A stretch of DNA of 64,000 nt. Origin: Pseudo-nitzschia pungens. Lineage: Eukaryota; Bacillariophyta; Bacillariophyceae; Bacillariales; Bacillariaceae. The stretch spans positions 1,302,001 through 1,366,000 of the forward strand of contig CM074767.1 of assembly GCA_037355855.1 (NCBI GenBank), written 5' to 3'. Both the position numbers and the translations under genes were made by a program. The notes under the pieces are model-generated. The model did not search any database and was not told where the DNA came from. It worked only from the letters and a program-made list of their open reading frames with translations. Each line of letters begins with the position of its first letter. Position 1 is the first letter of the stretch. This document shows, one piece after another, positions 11,901-23,499 of this stretch.

Positions 11901-13866
11901 TGGTTCTCGATATTCATAATAATGGGGAACGAATTTTTGTTGGCAACTAAATACTGTCGAATTGCCTGCAAAGCTACTCGAATACTCACAGAGGGATCAC
12001 TTTCCGATGTTGGTTTCAGTCGGGCAATGACCGGCTCTGGAACAGTATCGAATCCTGACGAGTAACCGTCAAAAATGTCTAATTCCAAACACTTCACTCC
12101 TCGATGCAATGCTGCTAAGTACATTTGCTCGTCCAAAACGGGACGTTCTCGATTCCAGCAGTCCAAGTATGTATCGTGACTCGACATGATCCAATAGCTA
12201 CTCAGGGGATGGCTCATGTCATCCGCAGATTCCACGCCCTTGCGGGGGTCCATCAAATCATTTTCGTCCGAGAGAAGGAAATTCATAAAATCGTCTTTCG
12301 TAAAGCGGCCGTCTCCAGCTGTGATAACGGAAATTTTGTCGTTTTCATCCCCATCTGTCTCCGCTGCCAGATCCTTGAAAGACTTTTGTGACCGTATCGC
12401 CTTGATCACTCCCATAGCGTCCTCCAAATTTGCATTGAATTCTTTTTGCTGGGATCGTATGAAACTCAGCAAAGCAACGGGGGATATTGTCGTGTCGGTG
12501 CTAGCTGATTGGTTGATCGTCTTTGTGCCTGTATTTTTCTTCGAGCCATCTTTGTGGACAGAAGGAACTGGGTCGCTTTCCACTATTTCGTGCCATAATC
12601 GCAATGTTGGATCTTGTTTTGTATACTTCAGTCCCATTGCGGTAGTACTCTGAAAGTGCAAATCCTTTAGCAACTCGGCAACGGCCCAGGCAGGAAGTCC
12701 ACCGTCCAAAAAATCTATTTCTGTACCAAGCTCCTTGCAAGCTCGTTTCAGCTCGTTCTGCATATCTTTGTAGAGGGATTTGATATCTCCCCTTCCAAGT
12801 GGTGTGTTGAGACGATTGCAAAGACTGATCCACTCGGCCGGAGAAATAGAAGAAAGGAGATCCGTTCGGCCCATATCAATCCAGTGATGCTGAAATAATA
12901 GGACTGACCGTTCCATCCATCGCCGTTCCTCGGCGCATAGTTCCAGCAATTCCTCGAGGGTTTCCACTAGTTCGTCGAAATCGCCTTTGTCCGTCACACA
13001 CAAATCCAAGCACTCGTATCCACCGTAATTAGAACAGGAAGACGCAGAGGCTTTCTGCCCTTTGTTCCTTATGTTTTTTCCGGTTGCTACACTGACGCTA
13101 TCATCGCAAGATATGCTGGCACTCGCACTCTTTCGTTCGCTATTCATGTTCAAACTGGAGGCGATACTGGTGCTAATCATGCTGCTGTATGGAAATAAGT
13201 CACCGGACTCGTGCGCCCCTAAGGAAGACGAGGACGACAATCTCTCCGCTTTGGTTTGTCGATACACAATTGTGAAGCAAGTTGCTTTGTTTTCTTCCAA
13301 AAATAAATCCGCATTCGTTGTAAGTTTTCCATCATTCGTCACATACTGGTGGTCGTCTGAGAAATGCTGTTTCATCAAAAATCGGTTACTGAGCTGCCCC
13401 TTGACGATATGATCTATTCGAGACACGTCAATGGCTTTTGTGCTGCTGGGGTCATGCTTGTTCCCCGTTGCTGCTTTGAAGAAACTCTTCAATGATTTGA
13501 CGCGGTTGGTTGTGATCAGCAAGCACCGGTTGTTGGGCGATATGGCCAGCCTCCGTACTTGAAGTTTTCCGTTCTGAGAAAAGGTCGAAAAATGAGATCG
13601 GCATCTTGGGCCAAAGACTGAATCATAGACACATTCCAATCAACCAGACGGGTTGATCCGAATAGCCCGGCACTCACCTTGCTTATTTTGAATGCTTCAA
13701 TCCCACTATTGGGGTCCAATTTGAGTTGTTTGCGGTCGATCCGAAGGTGCGGATTTCGTTTTGCGTCTGCCATGGTCGGACACCGAATCTTTTTATCCCC
13801 CTTGCTACTCTTCACCGAGGGAAGGCCGAGGAGGCCTGCCTGGCCGCACAAGACATTGCTTGCCAT
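8968..13866 (-). CDS. Phosphoinositide phospholipase C-like protein with a giant coiled coil between X and Y (frame break)
   Basis: Exon 1 (13866 or 13773 to 13678) joins exon 2 (from 13573) over a 104-bp intron (GTGAGT, TTCTCAG), completing a PH-type start. Next come an EF-hand-like region and PLC-X (SSHDTYLD, CLELDIFDG, IENHCS, GKRPSL). About 550 residues of Ala/Glu/Lys-rich coiled coil (11.5-9.8 kb) separate this from PLC-Y (WSLGCQLVALN, CGYTLKPEFLR). A C2 domain (NPYVKINVYGG, FTVWD) ends the protein, about 1,597 aa in all. The reading switches frame once at the T5/A5 run 11547-11551: removing one base joins EIEK to TTVIEHSPGELLYIAK. An 85-bp intron ending GGAGAG is a weaker alternative. 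The second catalytic His, expected in YHGHT after EPVI, is absent (EPVIARLKPTSES), so the protein is probably a non-catalytic, PRIP-like phosphoinositide binder. Family call strong; inactivity inferred. Confidence 0.85.
13574..13677 (-). other. First intron of the PLC-like gene
   Basis: On the minus strand the donor is AAG|GTGAGT and the acceptor TTTTCTCAG|AAC, phase 0. It joins FKISK to NGKLQVRRLAIS, a continuous PH-like strand pattern. Confidence 0.8.
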
Positions 13867-15173
13867 GGCTCTTTACTTCGAATTCGAGACGTCGTCTCGT
13901 TTCCTCGTTGTACAAAATTCGTCTGCCCAGATGATAAACGCCAGACAGCCACCCAAACAGAAAAAAATCTTTCTTATTTTTGTTCCAAACGTTGTTGTTT
14001 GCCAGCAATCTGCCGGACGGCCGTCCGCTTTGTTCCCCCTCAATTCGAGATGCAATTCCTGTGTTTGAAACCAGGAACGCAGGTTCTGTAGCTCGTGGAT
14101 GGAGAGTTTCGAAGCAGAATTGTTTGATACGATAGTTCAATTGTTCTACTTCGTATCGGACATACACTATCGTCAGTCTCGATTGTACAGAAGGTCGACC
14201 AGTCGGATGTGATACGACCTTATTTCTTGATCAGGTCTGAACTGATACAAAGAACTTTTCGTTTCTCAAATCTCAGTTCGTAGTGGATGCTTGTACTGAC
14301 GGGCAGGGGCATGAGCACAGAATGGCCAGTGCAATTTTCGTGTGACTTGCCATACCTTGTTGTTAAGCCGATCATAATGTAGGACATGCGTTCTCGCGAT
14401 TTGACTGTCACTCAACCAAAAAATTTGCAAAATTTTTTTTGAAGGACAAATTTCCACGTAGTACTTCGTAATCATCTACCGAGTACATGCGGTTTACGTA
14501 ATGATAATGTCGTCCTCGAAAAATTTGGCACGCCTAACTTTCTTGATCCGTAGTATGATTTTTTGTACTAAAGATTGATCATCGTTCGTCACAAGTAATT
14601 TACGGTACGGTACCGGGTACCGGTATTAAGGTTAACTTACCTTACAAACTTCAAACCTTATGAACTCCCAAAACGACGACTGCTTCGAATAGGACCAGTT
14701 TCAAGTTCGTGACTGGACAACGCATTTATTTTGAGATTTTGAAAAATGCCGCCACTCTTCCGGAACGAGGTACAAGTAAATTAAGGTTTACGATCTGAAA
14801 ATCGATGCACCATGCACCATGCACCATGCACCATGGAATCTATCACAGCATTTTGTGATGATTCTCAATCAAACTCGGCGTTGACACATAAGTAGCGAAA
14901 GGAGATTTGTTGAAAAGGACGGCGTTGGATATGGACTTGGAAGAAGGGAGAAATGATCTGTGTCAACGTAAGTATCGTACACGTACGGAACGAGCGATTG
15001 AAACAGAACCACATGGGTAACAAAATCTACTAATGCCTTCCGTACAGAGCTATCGGTTCCTTGCATACACAAAATATGTTCCACTCAATATGCTCACGAG
15101 TGCTTATGATCCTCAGCGCTTTTGTGTGATGGCGATGGCAGTGGTCTGACTTCGAATCCGAATGTGAAATGCA
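13867..15173. other. Divergent intergenic region (PLC-like and MATE promoters)
   Basis: About 1.3 kb between two divergent genes. It holds a GGTACGGTACCGGGTACCGGTA palindromic cluster around 14605-14630, ACTTCGTA at 14461 and the CACCATG tandem at 14805. No gene supported. Confidence 0.5.
14805..14836. repeat. Tandem repeat, ATGCACC 7-bp unit
   Basis: About 4.5 perfect copies of ATGCACC, ending in CCATGG. It lies about 340 bp upstream of the MATE start. Confidence 0.8.
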
Positions 15174-17172
15174 ATGGCAGCGGTAGCAGCCATAATCAAA
15201 GAAGTGAAGAAACGTTCCAATGATAATTCTTTTTGGGGAGACGAAGCCCATAGCGACGACGACGACGACAGCGGTGATGTTTCGCACGCTTCCTCAAGCA
15301 ATGCGGAATCTGACATAGATTCCTCCCGCTGTCAAGGCACGGGCCAAGAAATTTTATCCATAGCCGTCCCAGCTCTTGCTGGATTAGCCATTGATCCCCT
15401 GATGGTAAGATTCGATGTTGTAAATTATAAAAATGGAAATGTTTTGAAAAATGGAAACGAGAACGAATTTTACTCATAGAGATGAATGCTTCAACCTTGA
15501 CCCAATTGCCTTTTGAAAATTCACGCTCCTTTTCCGAGACAGACCTTGGCCGACACGGCTTTTGTGGGAAGAACCGCAGCAGATGCGGCCGCACTGGCCG
15601 GGATGGGATCCGCTGCCGCGCTCCTCACGTTTGCCTTTTACCTCTTCAACTTTCTGTGCACCGTTACCACACCACTCGTTTCGCAACGTCGAGCAGCTGG
15701 CGAGGACCGCGGAGCGATCGAAATCGGAGGACAGGCGCTGAGCCTCGCGATGCTCCTCGGAATCATCCTTTCCGGCGTTTTGGTTGGCTTTTCGGACCCC
15801 TTGTTGAAAGCAATGGGGACCGGGAAAACGGGAATCGCCGCTCGGTCGTACGCATTGTCCTTTCTCGGTGTGCGAGCAATCGCCGCCCCTGCGGTGTTTG
15901 TCAATTCGGCTTCGACCGGGATTTTGAGAGGATACTTGGACACCAGAACAACCTTCGTGATATTGCTGGGTTCGAACCTGGTCAATATCTCTCTGGACGT
16001 GGTTTTGATTTGGTGGCTTCGCATGGGACCCAAAGGTGCTGCCATTGCCACAACAACCGCCGGTATGTGATGCAATCTATTGTTCTAATCTTTGACTTGC
16101 AGAACAAAATTTAACATTGCTCCTGTTTTTTCGCTACGTGTACGTGTACTCAAATTTGTCAGAATGGATATGTGCGGTGTTGCTGTTGTTGATTTTGGCC
16201 GGCATTTTTCCATCCGTAGATGGAAAGCTCGGAAGTAATCAATTAAGGCGGCATTCGACAACAAGCTGGGAAGTATCCAGAACCACGCAGCAGATTGAAA
16301 TCCTAGAGGAATCCGGCGACTCTGAACGCGAGTCGAAAATTGCTGTGACTCCCGCGCTGAAAATTCCCAGTTGGGAGGAGATACAGCCGCTGGTGGTTGC
16401 TTCGTCGTCCGTATTTGTACGAACTTTTGTGTTGCAGCTGTCTATCGCAGGAGCGGCTGCCATGGCTACGCGGAGTGGACAAGGAACGGGATCCGAGACC
16501 GCTTCCGCTAGCATTGCAGCCCACCAGATCGCTTTGCAACTTTGGTTGTTATGCTCGTTTGTATGTGACGCGTTGGCAGCAGCCTCACAGGCTCTCGTGG
16601 CCGATCGTTTGGGTCGCGAGGATGCAGGTAGGCAATTCTTGGTTGACTCTTATCATTCGTCACGATGTGTTTCTACAGACTTTGACGCCTAACTCGATTT
16701 TTCTTCGAAACGTTTCTTCTCGCGGTTAGTTGGTGTTCGCGATGTAAGCAAAACTATTTTTGCTTATAGTTTTGTACTCGGATTGATTCTAGCAGCGGCT
16801 TTGGGAGTTGGAAATTATTCCGGATTTCTATTGAATTTGTTCACCTCGGATAAATCGACACAAGATGCATTGAAGCCACTATTACTTCTGCTTGTCGGTG
16901 CGCAACCGCTCAATTCGTTCGTCTTTGCAGCTGACGGCGTTCTTCAGGGTGCTTCCCTCTTTGCGTATCAAGCTAAAAGCATGGTTCTTAGTGTGATGAT
17001 AGCATTTGCGACCTTCTTCGGGCTTCACTATGTTAGTGACAACGAATCACACCCAGGGAGTACCCTCATCTACGTTTGGTATTCACTTGTCGTACTACAA
17101 TTGATGAGGGGAATAACATCTTTATGGAAATTGATCGAAAGAAATGGCCCAATAGATATTTTGGAGAGATGA
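15174..17172 (+). CDS. MATE-family transporter (DinF-like), four exons
   Basis: Exons 15174..15404, 15543..16062, 16163..16627 and 16730..17172 splice in phase to 552 aa. All introns are GT-AG (138, 100 and 102 bp). The first junction gives IDPLM|TLADTAFVGRT, the classical start of the DinF-like MATE fold. The second joins TTAG to EWICAVLLLL, and the third REDA to VGVRDVSKTIFAYSF. About twelve hydrophobic segments are present. A 50-residue acidic/Ser-rich N-terminus precedes them, and a hydrophilic loop of ~60 residues (after SVDGKLGSN) separates the two halves. MATE proteins export organic cations, metabolites or citrate in exchange for H+ or Na+; the substrate is unknown here. No clear plastid signal is seen, although plant DinF-like members are often plastidic. 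An upstream exon cannot be excluded. Confidence 0.9.
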
Positions 17173-18650
17173 AGTTCTCGAAAGTCTAAAGATGATTCGA
17201 AGGAGGACAATGTCAAAAAAATTTCATCTGGATTGTGCATCGCCCACTTCCCACTTTATCAGGATTTTCACTGATTCGCAAACTGTCGCCAAAAAATGTG
17301 GACGGATAAGTTAATTACTTTGGTTTTTGCTTGTTTCAGAGTAGATGAGCAAATTTTTGGTGCTAATTCTTTTTCCATATAGATATTATTGTTAGGTGAC
17401 TGAGGCGTTTACGGTCCATGAAAACAGCACTCGCACAGTTGAAGAGGTTTTTTCTCTTGAAGTACGAGGGATCAACTCTGGGCGATAAAGTTCAAGCTTA
17501 CAATTCTGTCAATTAAACTAGCTTAACAAAATACAATAGTTAAGGTGCCATACAGCTCTTTCACATCCAGTTTGAAATCCACAAGCATCATTGTGACGAT
17601 CAGTTGAAAGGATAGTGCATATTGCGCTTGTTGGAGTCACACAGTACTGAGCCCTGTAATCGCTTCGATGAAATAGTGCTGTTTCAGCATAAACTTGGAT
17701 CACAGACAACATAATTCTACCTCTTGAGTTGCTGACATCACACTTTGAACGAAAAAGTTAGATTTCTACTTGTCTTTGAGCATGCTTCTCCTTGTTGCTG
17801 GTGGGATAAGCCACGATTAGCTTCACATGCCAGGATTTGTTCCTTCTTCATTATTTTGTTCATCATTCAGGGCTTGTTGTTCAACTCTGAAGTTGTCTTT
17901 GGTATACGAAATTTTGTATGGTTCTGAGAGGTGTATTGTGATCCTTTCATGCTAACTTTAGGGTCTCAAGCATTTCTTCTCCATTCTCAATCCCACGAGG
18001 AGAGACGCAGTATTTTTTTTTGAAAAATTATTTATTGGACCTCGGGGGTTATCCTTAGTGGAGTTGTATTCCGCCATCATGGCCTCTATTTAGGTAATAT
18101 TAAACTCTATGAAATATGCCAATTGTTTTAAAAAGCGATCAATTAATAAAGCTATTTCTTATTAAAAAGATTTAAAATATCTATTTTCATCAAAAAGAAT
18201 GACACACTTTTTAAGAGTTGAAATCCTACCAGCTGTACGCGTTAAAAACAGTAAATCTCTATTTTTATCAAAACCCGGTTTCTCACACTCTTCCACTTCT
18301 TAAGGAAGTTAAAGTTCCGTTGTAAATCTTACAAGAGTTAAGGATTATTTCTTACAACTCCACCAATTTTTTATCGATGCATACGAATACGTACGATTAT
18401 TGAACAAGATAATTACTGAGTCTCATTTCTTGACTATGGCCCGCCATGCGAGTTGTTGTCAGCTCGAGAAAAAGATCTCTACGATCCAGAACTGTTAAAA
18501 AACATCATGAGAAGTTTTTACTTATCTTGACACAGCGAACGCATTGTGATAGAAAAGAGGAACTCATGCGACCTACAGTGGTATATGTTCCGCTGCATCC
18601 AAAGAAACGAGCTCTATAGACTGCGCTGCCTTATAAGCTTACAACGGATA
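17173..18650. other. Intergenic region with a candidate MITE
   Basis: AT-rich spacer. The part 17.2-18.0 kb has no gene signal. A terminal-inverted-repeat element occupies about 18055-18366. The remaining 280 bp is the upstream region of the BTB gene. Confidence 0.5.
18055..18366. mobile_element. Candidate non-autonomous inverted-repeat element (MITE)
   Basis: Starts TTAGTGGAGTTGTA (18055-18068) and ends TACAACTCCACCAA (18353-18366), which are inverted repeats matching at 13 of 14 positions. The interior (~285 bp) is much more AT-rich than its surroundings, has no coding capacity and contains several TTAAAAAG/CTTTTTAA-like runs. No convincing target-site duplication could be fixed by eye. 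A chance stem of this length is unlikely, but mobility is inference. Confidence 0.45.
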
Positions 18651-19773
18651 ATGGGAGGACGCAAAAGCGACATAGTTCACTTGAACGTTGGTGGAAAATT
18701 GTTTACATCGTCGGTTTCGACGCTTGTGAGTTCCTCCTCTTATTTTGAAAGTCGCCTATCAGAAGGATGGCGAGAGGAGGATATCACTTGCGAAGACCCG
18801 ATATTCATTGACCAAGACCCCAAAGATTTTTCCTGTTCTCCTTACTTACATGCGCATTGGTCATATTGAGGCCAGTGCACTCACGACACCAGTTCTGTTC
18901 CTAGCAATTTTCCTCGGCATGGAGAAACTCTTAGATGCAGTGAAACAGGAGGCGATACGATCAAAGTTCGAAGAGACAAACCTGGCATTATTTCTGGCAG
19001 CTCAGCGTGCTCATTTGATACAACAAAGTGACGTAAGGAAGCAGTATGCATCGTTGTCATTTTACAATCCGGATCACGTGAGTTTCACCGAGAATCGTCT
19101 CCTAATCTATGACTTTGTTGTCAACGTCGAGGTCCTAGGAGAAAATGGAGCGGTGGAACAAATACCCGATTGTGTGACATTTATTGATGGATTAAATGCT
19201 TTGAACAAATTGGGATATGCGAGATACGAGAAAGACAAGCTTGAAACAACAGAGAATTACGAAGGAGTGAAGGCACGCCTGTTTTTCTCGAAGCTCATCT
19301 CGCAGGACGGGGAAAATATGGAAGTGAATTCGAAAAAGCAGTATATTGCACCAGATTCAACAATACTCGCAGAGAATGCACGCAATAGGTATGAATACTA
19401 CCCCAGGCAATTTTGTTGCATGATGATCAAGAAAGATGTCCGAGAGCCGCATGCTCATGAAGATCTAAACACGCTGGAGATAGATATGGGAATGGAATCG
19501 GAATCACGTACTATTAGAATCGATCAAGGGTTGGACCATGGTGGGGTTGGTTGGGGTTATGTTACAAAAAACGTACGAAGTTTTGCTCGGCGTGACCTAG
19601 TTCTAAAGATTGAAAAATACAATTGGATGGAAAGCGAGGGATATATTCAAAGAGAAATCACATTAGCGGAAGCTTACCACAAAGTAGTCCAGTGTCTGAC
19701 TACATTTCCAGACTCAGTCAGAACAGAAATTATGATTTGGTCTCGACCTTTGAAAAACAGTGACTTTGTTTGA
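18651..19773 (+). CDS. BTB/POZ (T1, KCTD-like) protein, one frame break
   Basis: The Met at 18651 begins MGGRKSDIVHLNVGGKLF, the diagnostic start of a T1-type BTB domain. The domain continues through TSSVSTLVSSSSYFESRLS to FIDQDPKDF. The frame then breaks at the T5 run 18827-18831. Removing one T restores PKDFPVLLTYMRIG, exactly the BTB consensus, and the second frame stays open to 19773, giving about 373 aa. After the BTB domain (residues ~7-105) there is a helical linker and a ~230-residue C-terminal region with no family I recognise. T1-type BTB domains oligomerise and often act as cullin-3 adaptors. The perfect resumption of the domain argues against a decayed pseudogene. Confidence 0.85.
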
Positions 19774-20776
19774 ACAATATTGCCCATTATTCTACTTGAT
19801 CGCCGTATTGAGTCAACATCCCACATCCCCAGCCTTTGCTTTGGGTTACATCGTGTCAGACGTTAGTACTACTATTTTTTCTGAACTTATCATCATCATG
19901 TTGTGTGTATTGATAGTCGTGAGTACTTAGTATTGTTTTGCTGGATCGAGAACGTATTCTTGTTATGGTTCAGCAATTTACTACCACTCAAGACGGGAGA
20001 TATCAATCAATGTTGTTCACGGCTTCTTGTGTTCTTCTCAAACTTGAGATTCAGAACTTTTGCAGCAGGGGGGACCTGTCGCACGAGTACGTACAAGTCT
20101 TGCTCAGTAATCGTACGAAAAATATTATTTATTTTTTGGTGCAGTTGTAAAGATGTCCTAAAATTATGTTGAGTACATTGCGACGTAAAACGCCGGCCAG
20201 CCATAAAAGTGAGATACTTACGCTATTTCTACTATTGCCTACCGTTAAGTATGGATTATTACGTGTACCGTACTCTCCTTCCTGGATGATTTTACTATTT
20301 ATTTTTGGGGAAGCATGGACATAAATCTAAGGCTACTCATACTACGTACTAGGGTTCCATTGTAGACTCGTCCACAGGTCTCAGTACAAGTAATTACCAT
20401 ACGTACATACGGTACCCGTAACCTTACTTTTATGAAGGAAATAATTTCTCCTTATGCAACGTAAGCTTATCTACCGTACGGTACCGTACGAAGGAATTAC
20501 TTCCATGGAAGATGTTACCTGTACCGGTAATCGCATTTTACTGTAGTTGCGTGCAATACCACGACTTCGAAACCAAGGAGGGTCACAACGAAGTCATCAA
20601 TTTTTTACTTGTACTACCGTATGTAGAACTCATTTCATTCCATGAACCAAACGCACGTTTTTTCAATGCATCACAACACCTTTCACTAACAAATTGCGAG
20701 AGGAATTGTGCGAGCTGAGAGAGACACTACTGTCGGATAGAAAGGGAAGATACAACACAACTCTGGAACGCTAATC
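19774..20776. other. Intergenic, motif-rich
   Basis: Contains GTAACCTTAC (about 20418) and a strong CGTACGGTACCGTACG palindrome (about 20475-20490), among other motif copies. No gene supported. The last ~60 bp are the decarboxylase leader. Confidence 0.5.
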
Positions 20777-22358
20777 ATGGTTGCAGGCAATAATGGACAA
20801 CTTCATCACAGAACTGTGAGAGACGGTAATGCAGATGCATCCAAACAATCTGTTCTACCGAAGACCAACGTCGCAACACGAACTTCGAACGATAAATCCA
20901 GAAGGCGAATGAACATATTGGATGGAATTTTGACCGGCGGTGGATGGTTTTCGAAGCAGTCTGTCCTCATTCTTTTTGTGGGAACGATGTTGGGGTATGT
21001 GGTTATGCCCATTATAGTGCTCCATACTGCAACCTTGACCCAGTCTGGATCCATTGAGACGAAGTTTGTGAATCAACCATTGCATCAAGATCGCACTCTC
21101 AGCGATGTCATGTCGCGTCTGATCGAAAACAAAAACCTGCTTGCGACTCAATCGCTCCCAACAGATAGGTCGCCCGGCATTATGCAAACTGCCGTTCTCA
21201 GTGATCATCGACGAAAGAAAATCTTGGTGACTGGCGGGGCCGGATTCGTAGGATCTCATTTGGTCGACAAGCTCATGATGGAGGGCCACGAGGTAACGGT
21301 CGTGGATAACTTTTTCACGGGACAGAAGAAAAATGTCGCTCACTGGATGCATCACCCGAACTTTAGGTACGTTTAGAGTTTTCGTTTTTCTTACTGATTC
21401 CTCTTTTCCGCGATTGATCAACAAGGATTTTGTGCACAGGTTTGACGGAGAGATTCGCAAAGGTTGATATCGTTCAGTCAATTCTTTCCATATTTCTAAC
21501 GGCAATGTCCGCGTCAACAATCCAAATTCAGTCTCAAAGTCCACGATGTCACGGAACCACTTACGGTAGAAGTGGACGAAATCTATCATCTTGCTTGCCC
21601 CGCTTCCCCGCCTCATTACCAATTCAACCCTGTCAAGACCATTAAGACTAGCACGATGGGAACTCTGAACATGTTGGGACTTGCAAAACGCGTCAAAGCC
21701 AGAATTTTGCTGACTTCCACCAGTGAAATTTATGGAGATCCTCAGGTTCACCCCCAATCCGAAGGTTATTGGGGAAACGTCAATCCGATTGGTCCTCGCT
21801 CTTGTTACGACGAAGGCAAACGTGTAGCTGAGACGATGATGTACTCTTATAGAGATCAAAGCGACGTTGATGTCCGTGTCGCCCGTATTTTCAACACCTT
21901 TGGACCGAGAATGCACCCCAACGACGGTCGAGTCGTCTCCAATTTCATTATTCAGGCACTCCAGGAGAAACCTCTCACCGTTTACGGCGAGGGAGACCAA
22001 ACGAGATCCTTCCAGTATGTCGATGACTTGGTCAATGGTCTGCATGCATTAATGAACGGTGATTACGACGGACCAGTTAATCTCGGAAATCCAGATGAAT
22101 ACACGATGAAAGAATTCGCGCAATACGTGAAGAAACTCACGAAGTCGAAATCTGAAATCCGCTTCTTGGACAAGACCCAGGATGACCCCTCCTAAGCGCA
22201 AACCTGATATTTCGAGGGCTAAGCAAGAGCTGGGTTGGCAGCCACGCGTGACTGTCGAAGAAGGGCTGGGCAACACGATTAAGTACTTCAAGAAGGTCTT
22301 GGACGAAGCAGGCGAAATTATTCCAACAGGACCCGGCGCCTCCAAACCGCAGAATTAA
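20777..22358 (+). CDS. UXS: UDP-glucuronate decarboxylase (UDP-xylose synthase), Golgi type II
   Basis: Exons 20777..21366 and 21532..22358 (intron GTACGT...AATTCAG, 165 bp) join HPNF to [11 protein letters not shown], the family's expected spacing. About 471 aa. An N-terminal anchor ([21 protein letters not shown], residues ~70-90) after a basic cytosolic tail predicts a Golgi lumen enzyme. The NAD-binding motif is [11 protein letters not shown]. Catalytic Ser/Tyr/Lys appear in LTSTSEIYG and [31 protein letters not shown] and NLGNPDEYT are UXS-type. It converts UDP-glucuronate to UDP-xylose for glycan synthesis. The frame breaks at 22186-22192 (GACCCCTCCTAAG). Skipping one base restores the conserved [15 protein letters not shown] and the C-terminus. 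The break coincides with a stop after TCC, which resembles a +1 frameshift site, but a homopolymer error is simpler. Confidence 0.92.
21367..21531 (+). other. Intron of the UDP-glucuronate decarboxylase gene
   Basis: Donor AG|GTACGT and acceptor AAATTCAG|T, phase 2. An earlier acceptor-like TGCACAG at about 21440 runs into a stop and does not restore the conserved HDVTEP block. Confidence 0.75.
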
Positions 22359-22857
22359 GGTTGATGGAACAGCAAACAGATGCAGCTCGGGGTAACCAAT
22401 GTGACCAAGCTCGCACGATAAATTCCTGTCAGGGAACGGATCAATTGCTTATTGACATCCAGAAACTGTCAGTTGCGTTCTTTCCATCCTTCTGATGATC
22501 AATTGTACATCTATCTCTTTGAAGCTTCATTCTTATTTTATGTCAATTTTCACGACTAATTGAATTTGAAGACCAAATCACATAGTTTTTCATAAAGGCG
22601 ATGTTTCGGTTAATCAAAAAAGAACAGACGAAGAATTCACTTTATGCCTAATAAAAAATATTTTCGAATCTACTTCGACACCCGACACACAAGCAAATAC
22701 TTCGTAGCATTCAACGTGCTCTGTTCGGCGTCAACGGAGAGATTGGATCAAGTCGACCAGCCATTCCGGCGTCACTCAAGCAGCCATTACTTGTTCCTGT
22801 GCAGCCGTGCTTGGTATATGGTACCAGACAAATTAGCCCTTTTAATTTTGGTTAGCG
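22359..22857. other. Intergenic between convergent genes
   Basis: About 500 bp of 3' flanks of the decarboxylase and the LYR gene. ACTTCGTA occurs near 22700. No gene seen. Confidence 0.5.
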
Positions 22858-23499
22858 TTATTTGGCCCATGGCCAGCCGGTTCCGACTCGTCCCCGGGGA
22901 TCGTCGGGATCCTGGATGTTGATCCATGATTCCCCGGTATATTTGTTTGATTGTCCGGTGAATTCTTTCAATTCCTCGAACTGGCGTTGACCTTCCGCTA
23001 GGTTTCTTTTGACGGCAAATGGATCTGTGTCGTGCATGTTGATCCGAAATTCCCTCCGCACCTGCTCCGTTAGGTCGTCTTGGTTGTGCGGCATGCTGTC
23101 GCGTATGCATTTTAGATATGCGCGATACAGAGACAACACAGTGAATCGATGGACGAATTCTTTGTAGGAAGGAACCTTCTTGTCGTCCAGGGACATTCGT
23201 TTCGAGCGACTGCGCCGGGAACGACTGCGGGCAGGAGTGCCGGAGGAAAAGGGGGTCTGCGTGTTTTCTGTGTCACTTCGTTCGCTGTCGTTCTGAGAGC
23301 GGTGGTGGTGTTCGACACGAACCCATCTTTTCGTAACGCCACCAAACGCTGTTGACGATTCCAACATTGATAGACGCCCGTCCTTCATCAAACTCCAATA
23401 ACTTTCTTTGATTCGCATCGGTGGCGACAGCAACCATTGTCGCGTCGGACGAAACGTCGATGTGATAAATTTGTTGGATGTCATGCTCATGCTGATCAT
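22858..23499 (-). CDS. Mitochondrial LYR-motif protein (LYRM2-like) with long N-terminal extension
   Basis: About 213 aa from the Met at 23499. The C-terminal ~90 residues are a Complex1_LYR domain: VPSYKEFVHRF, the LYR tripeptide in VLSLYRAYLK, REFRINMHDTDPF and EGQRQFEELKEF. These match LYRM2-type proteins, which act with acyl-carrier protein in complex I or Fe-S assembly. The extension begins MISMSMTSNKFITSTFRPTRQ, basic, Ser/Thr-rich and without acidic residues, as expected for a mitochondrial presequence. It is followed by a Ser/Arg-rich region. The frame is open further to 23661, but the Met at 23499 best begins a presequence. Typical LYRM2 is under 100 aa, so the Arg/Ser-rich middle part is unusual. 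Confidence 0.8.
   Translation of the reverse strand: MISMSMTSNKFITSTFRPTRQWLLSPPMRIKESYWSLMKDGRLSMLESSTAFGGVTKRWVRVEHHHRSQNDSERSDTENTQTPFSSGTPARSRSRRSRSKRMSLDDKKVPSYKEFVHRFTVLSLYRAYLKCIRDSMPHNQDDLTEQVRREFRINMHDTDPFAVKRNLAEGQRQFEELKEFTGQSNKYTGESWINIQDPDDPRGRVGTGWPWAK

Noticed and set aside
18651..18840. BTB gene as pseudogene
   Set aside because: Only one base separates two frames that together give a perfect BTB consensus, and the rest is open, so decay is unlikely.
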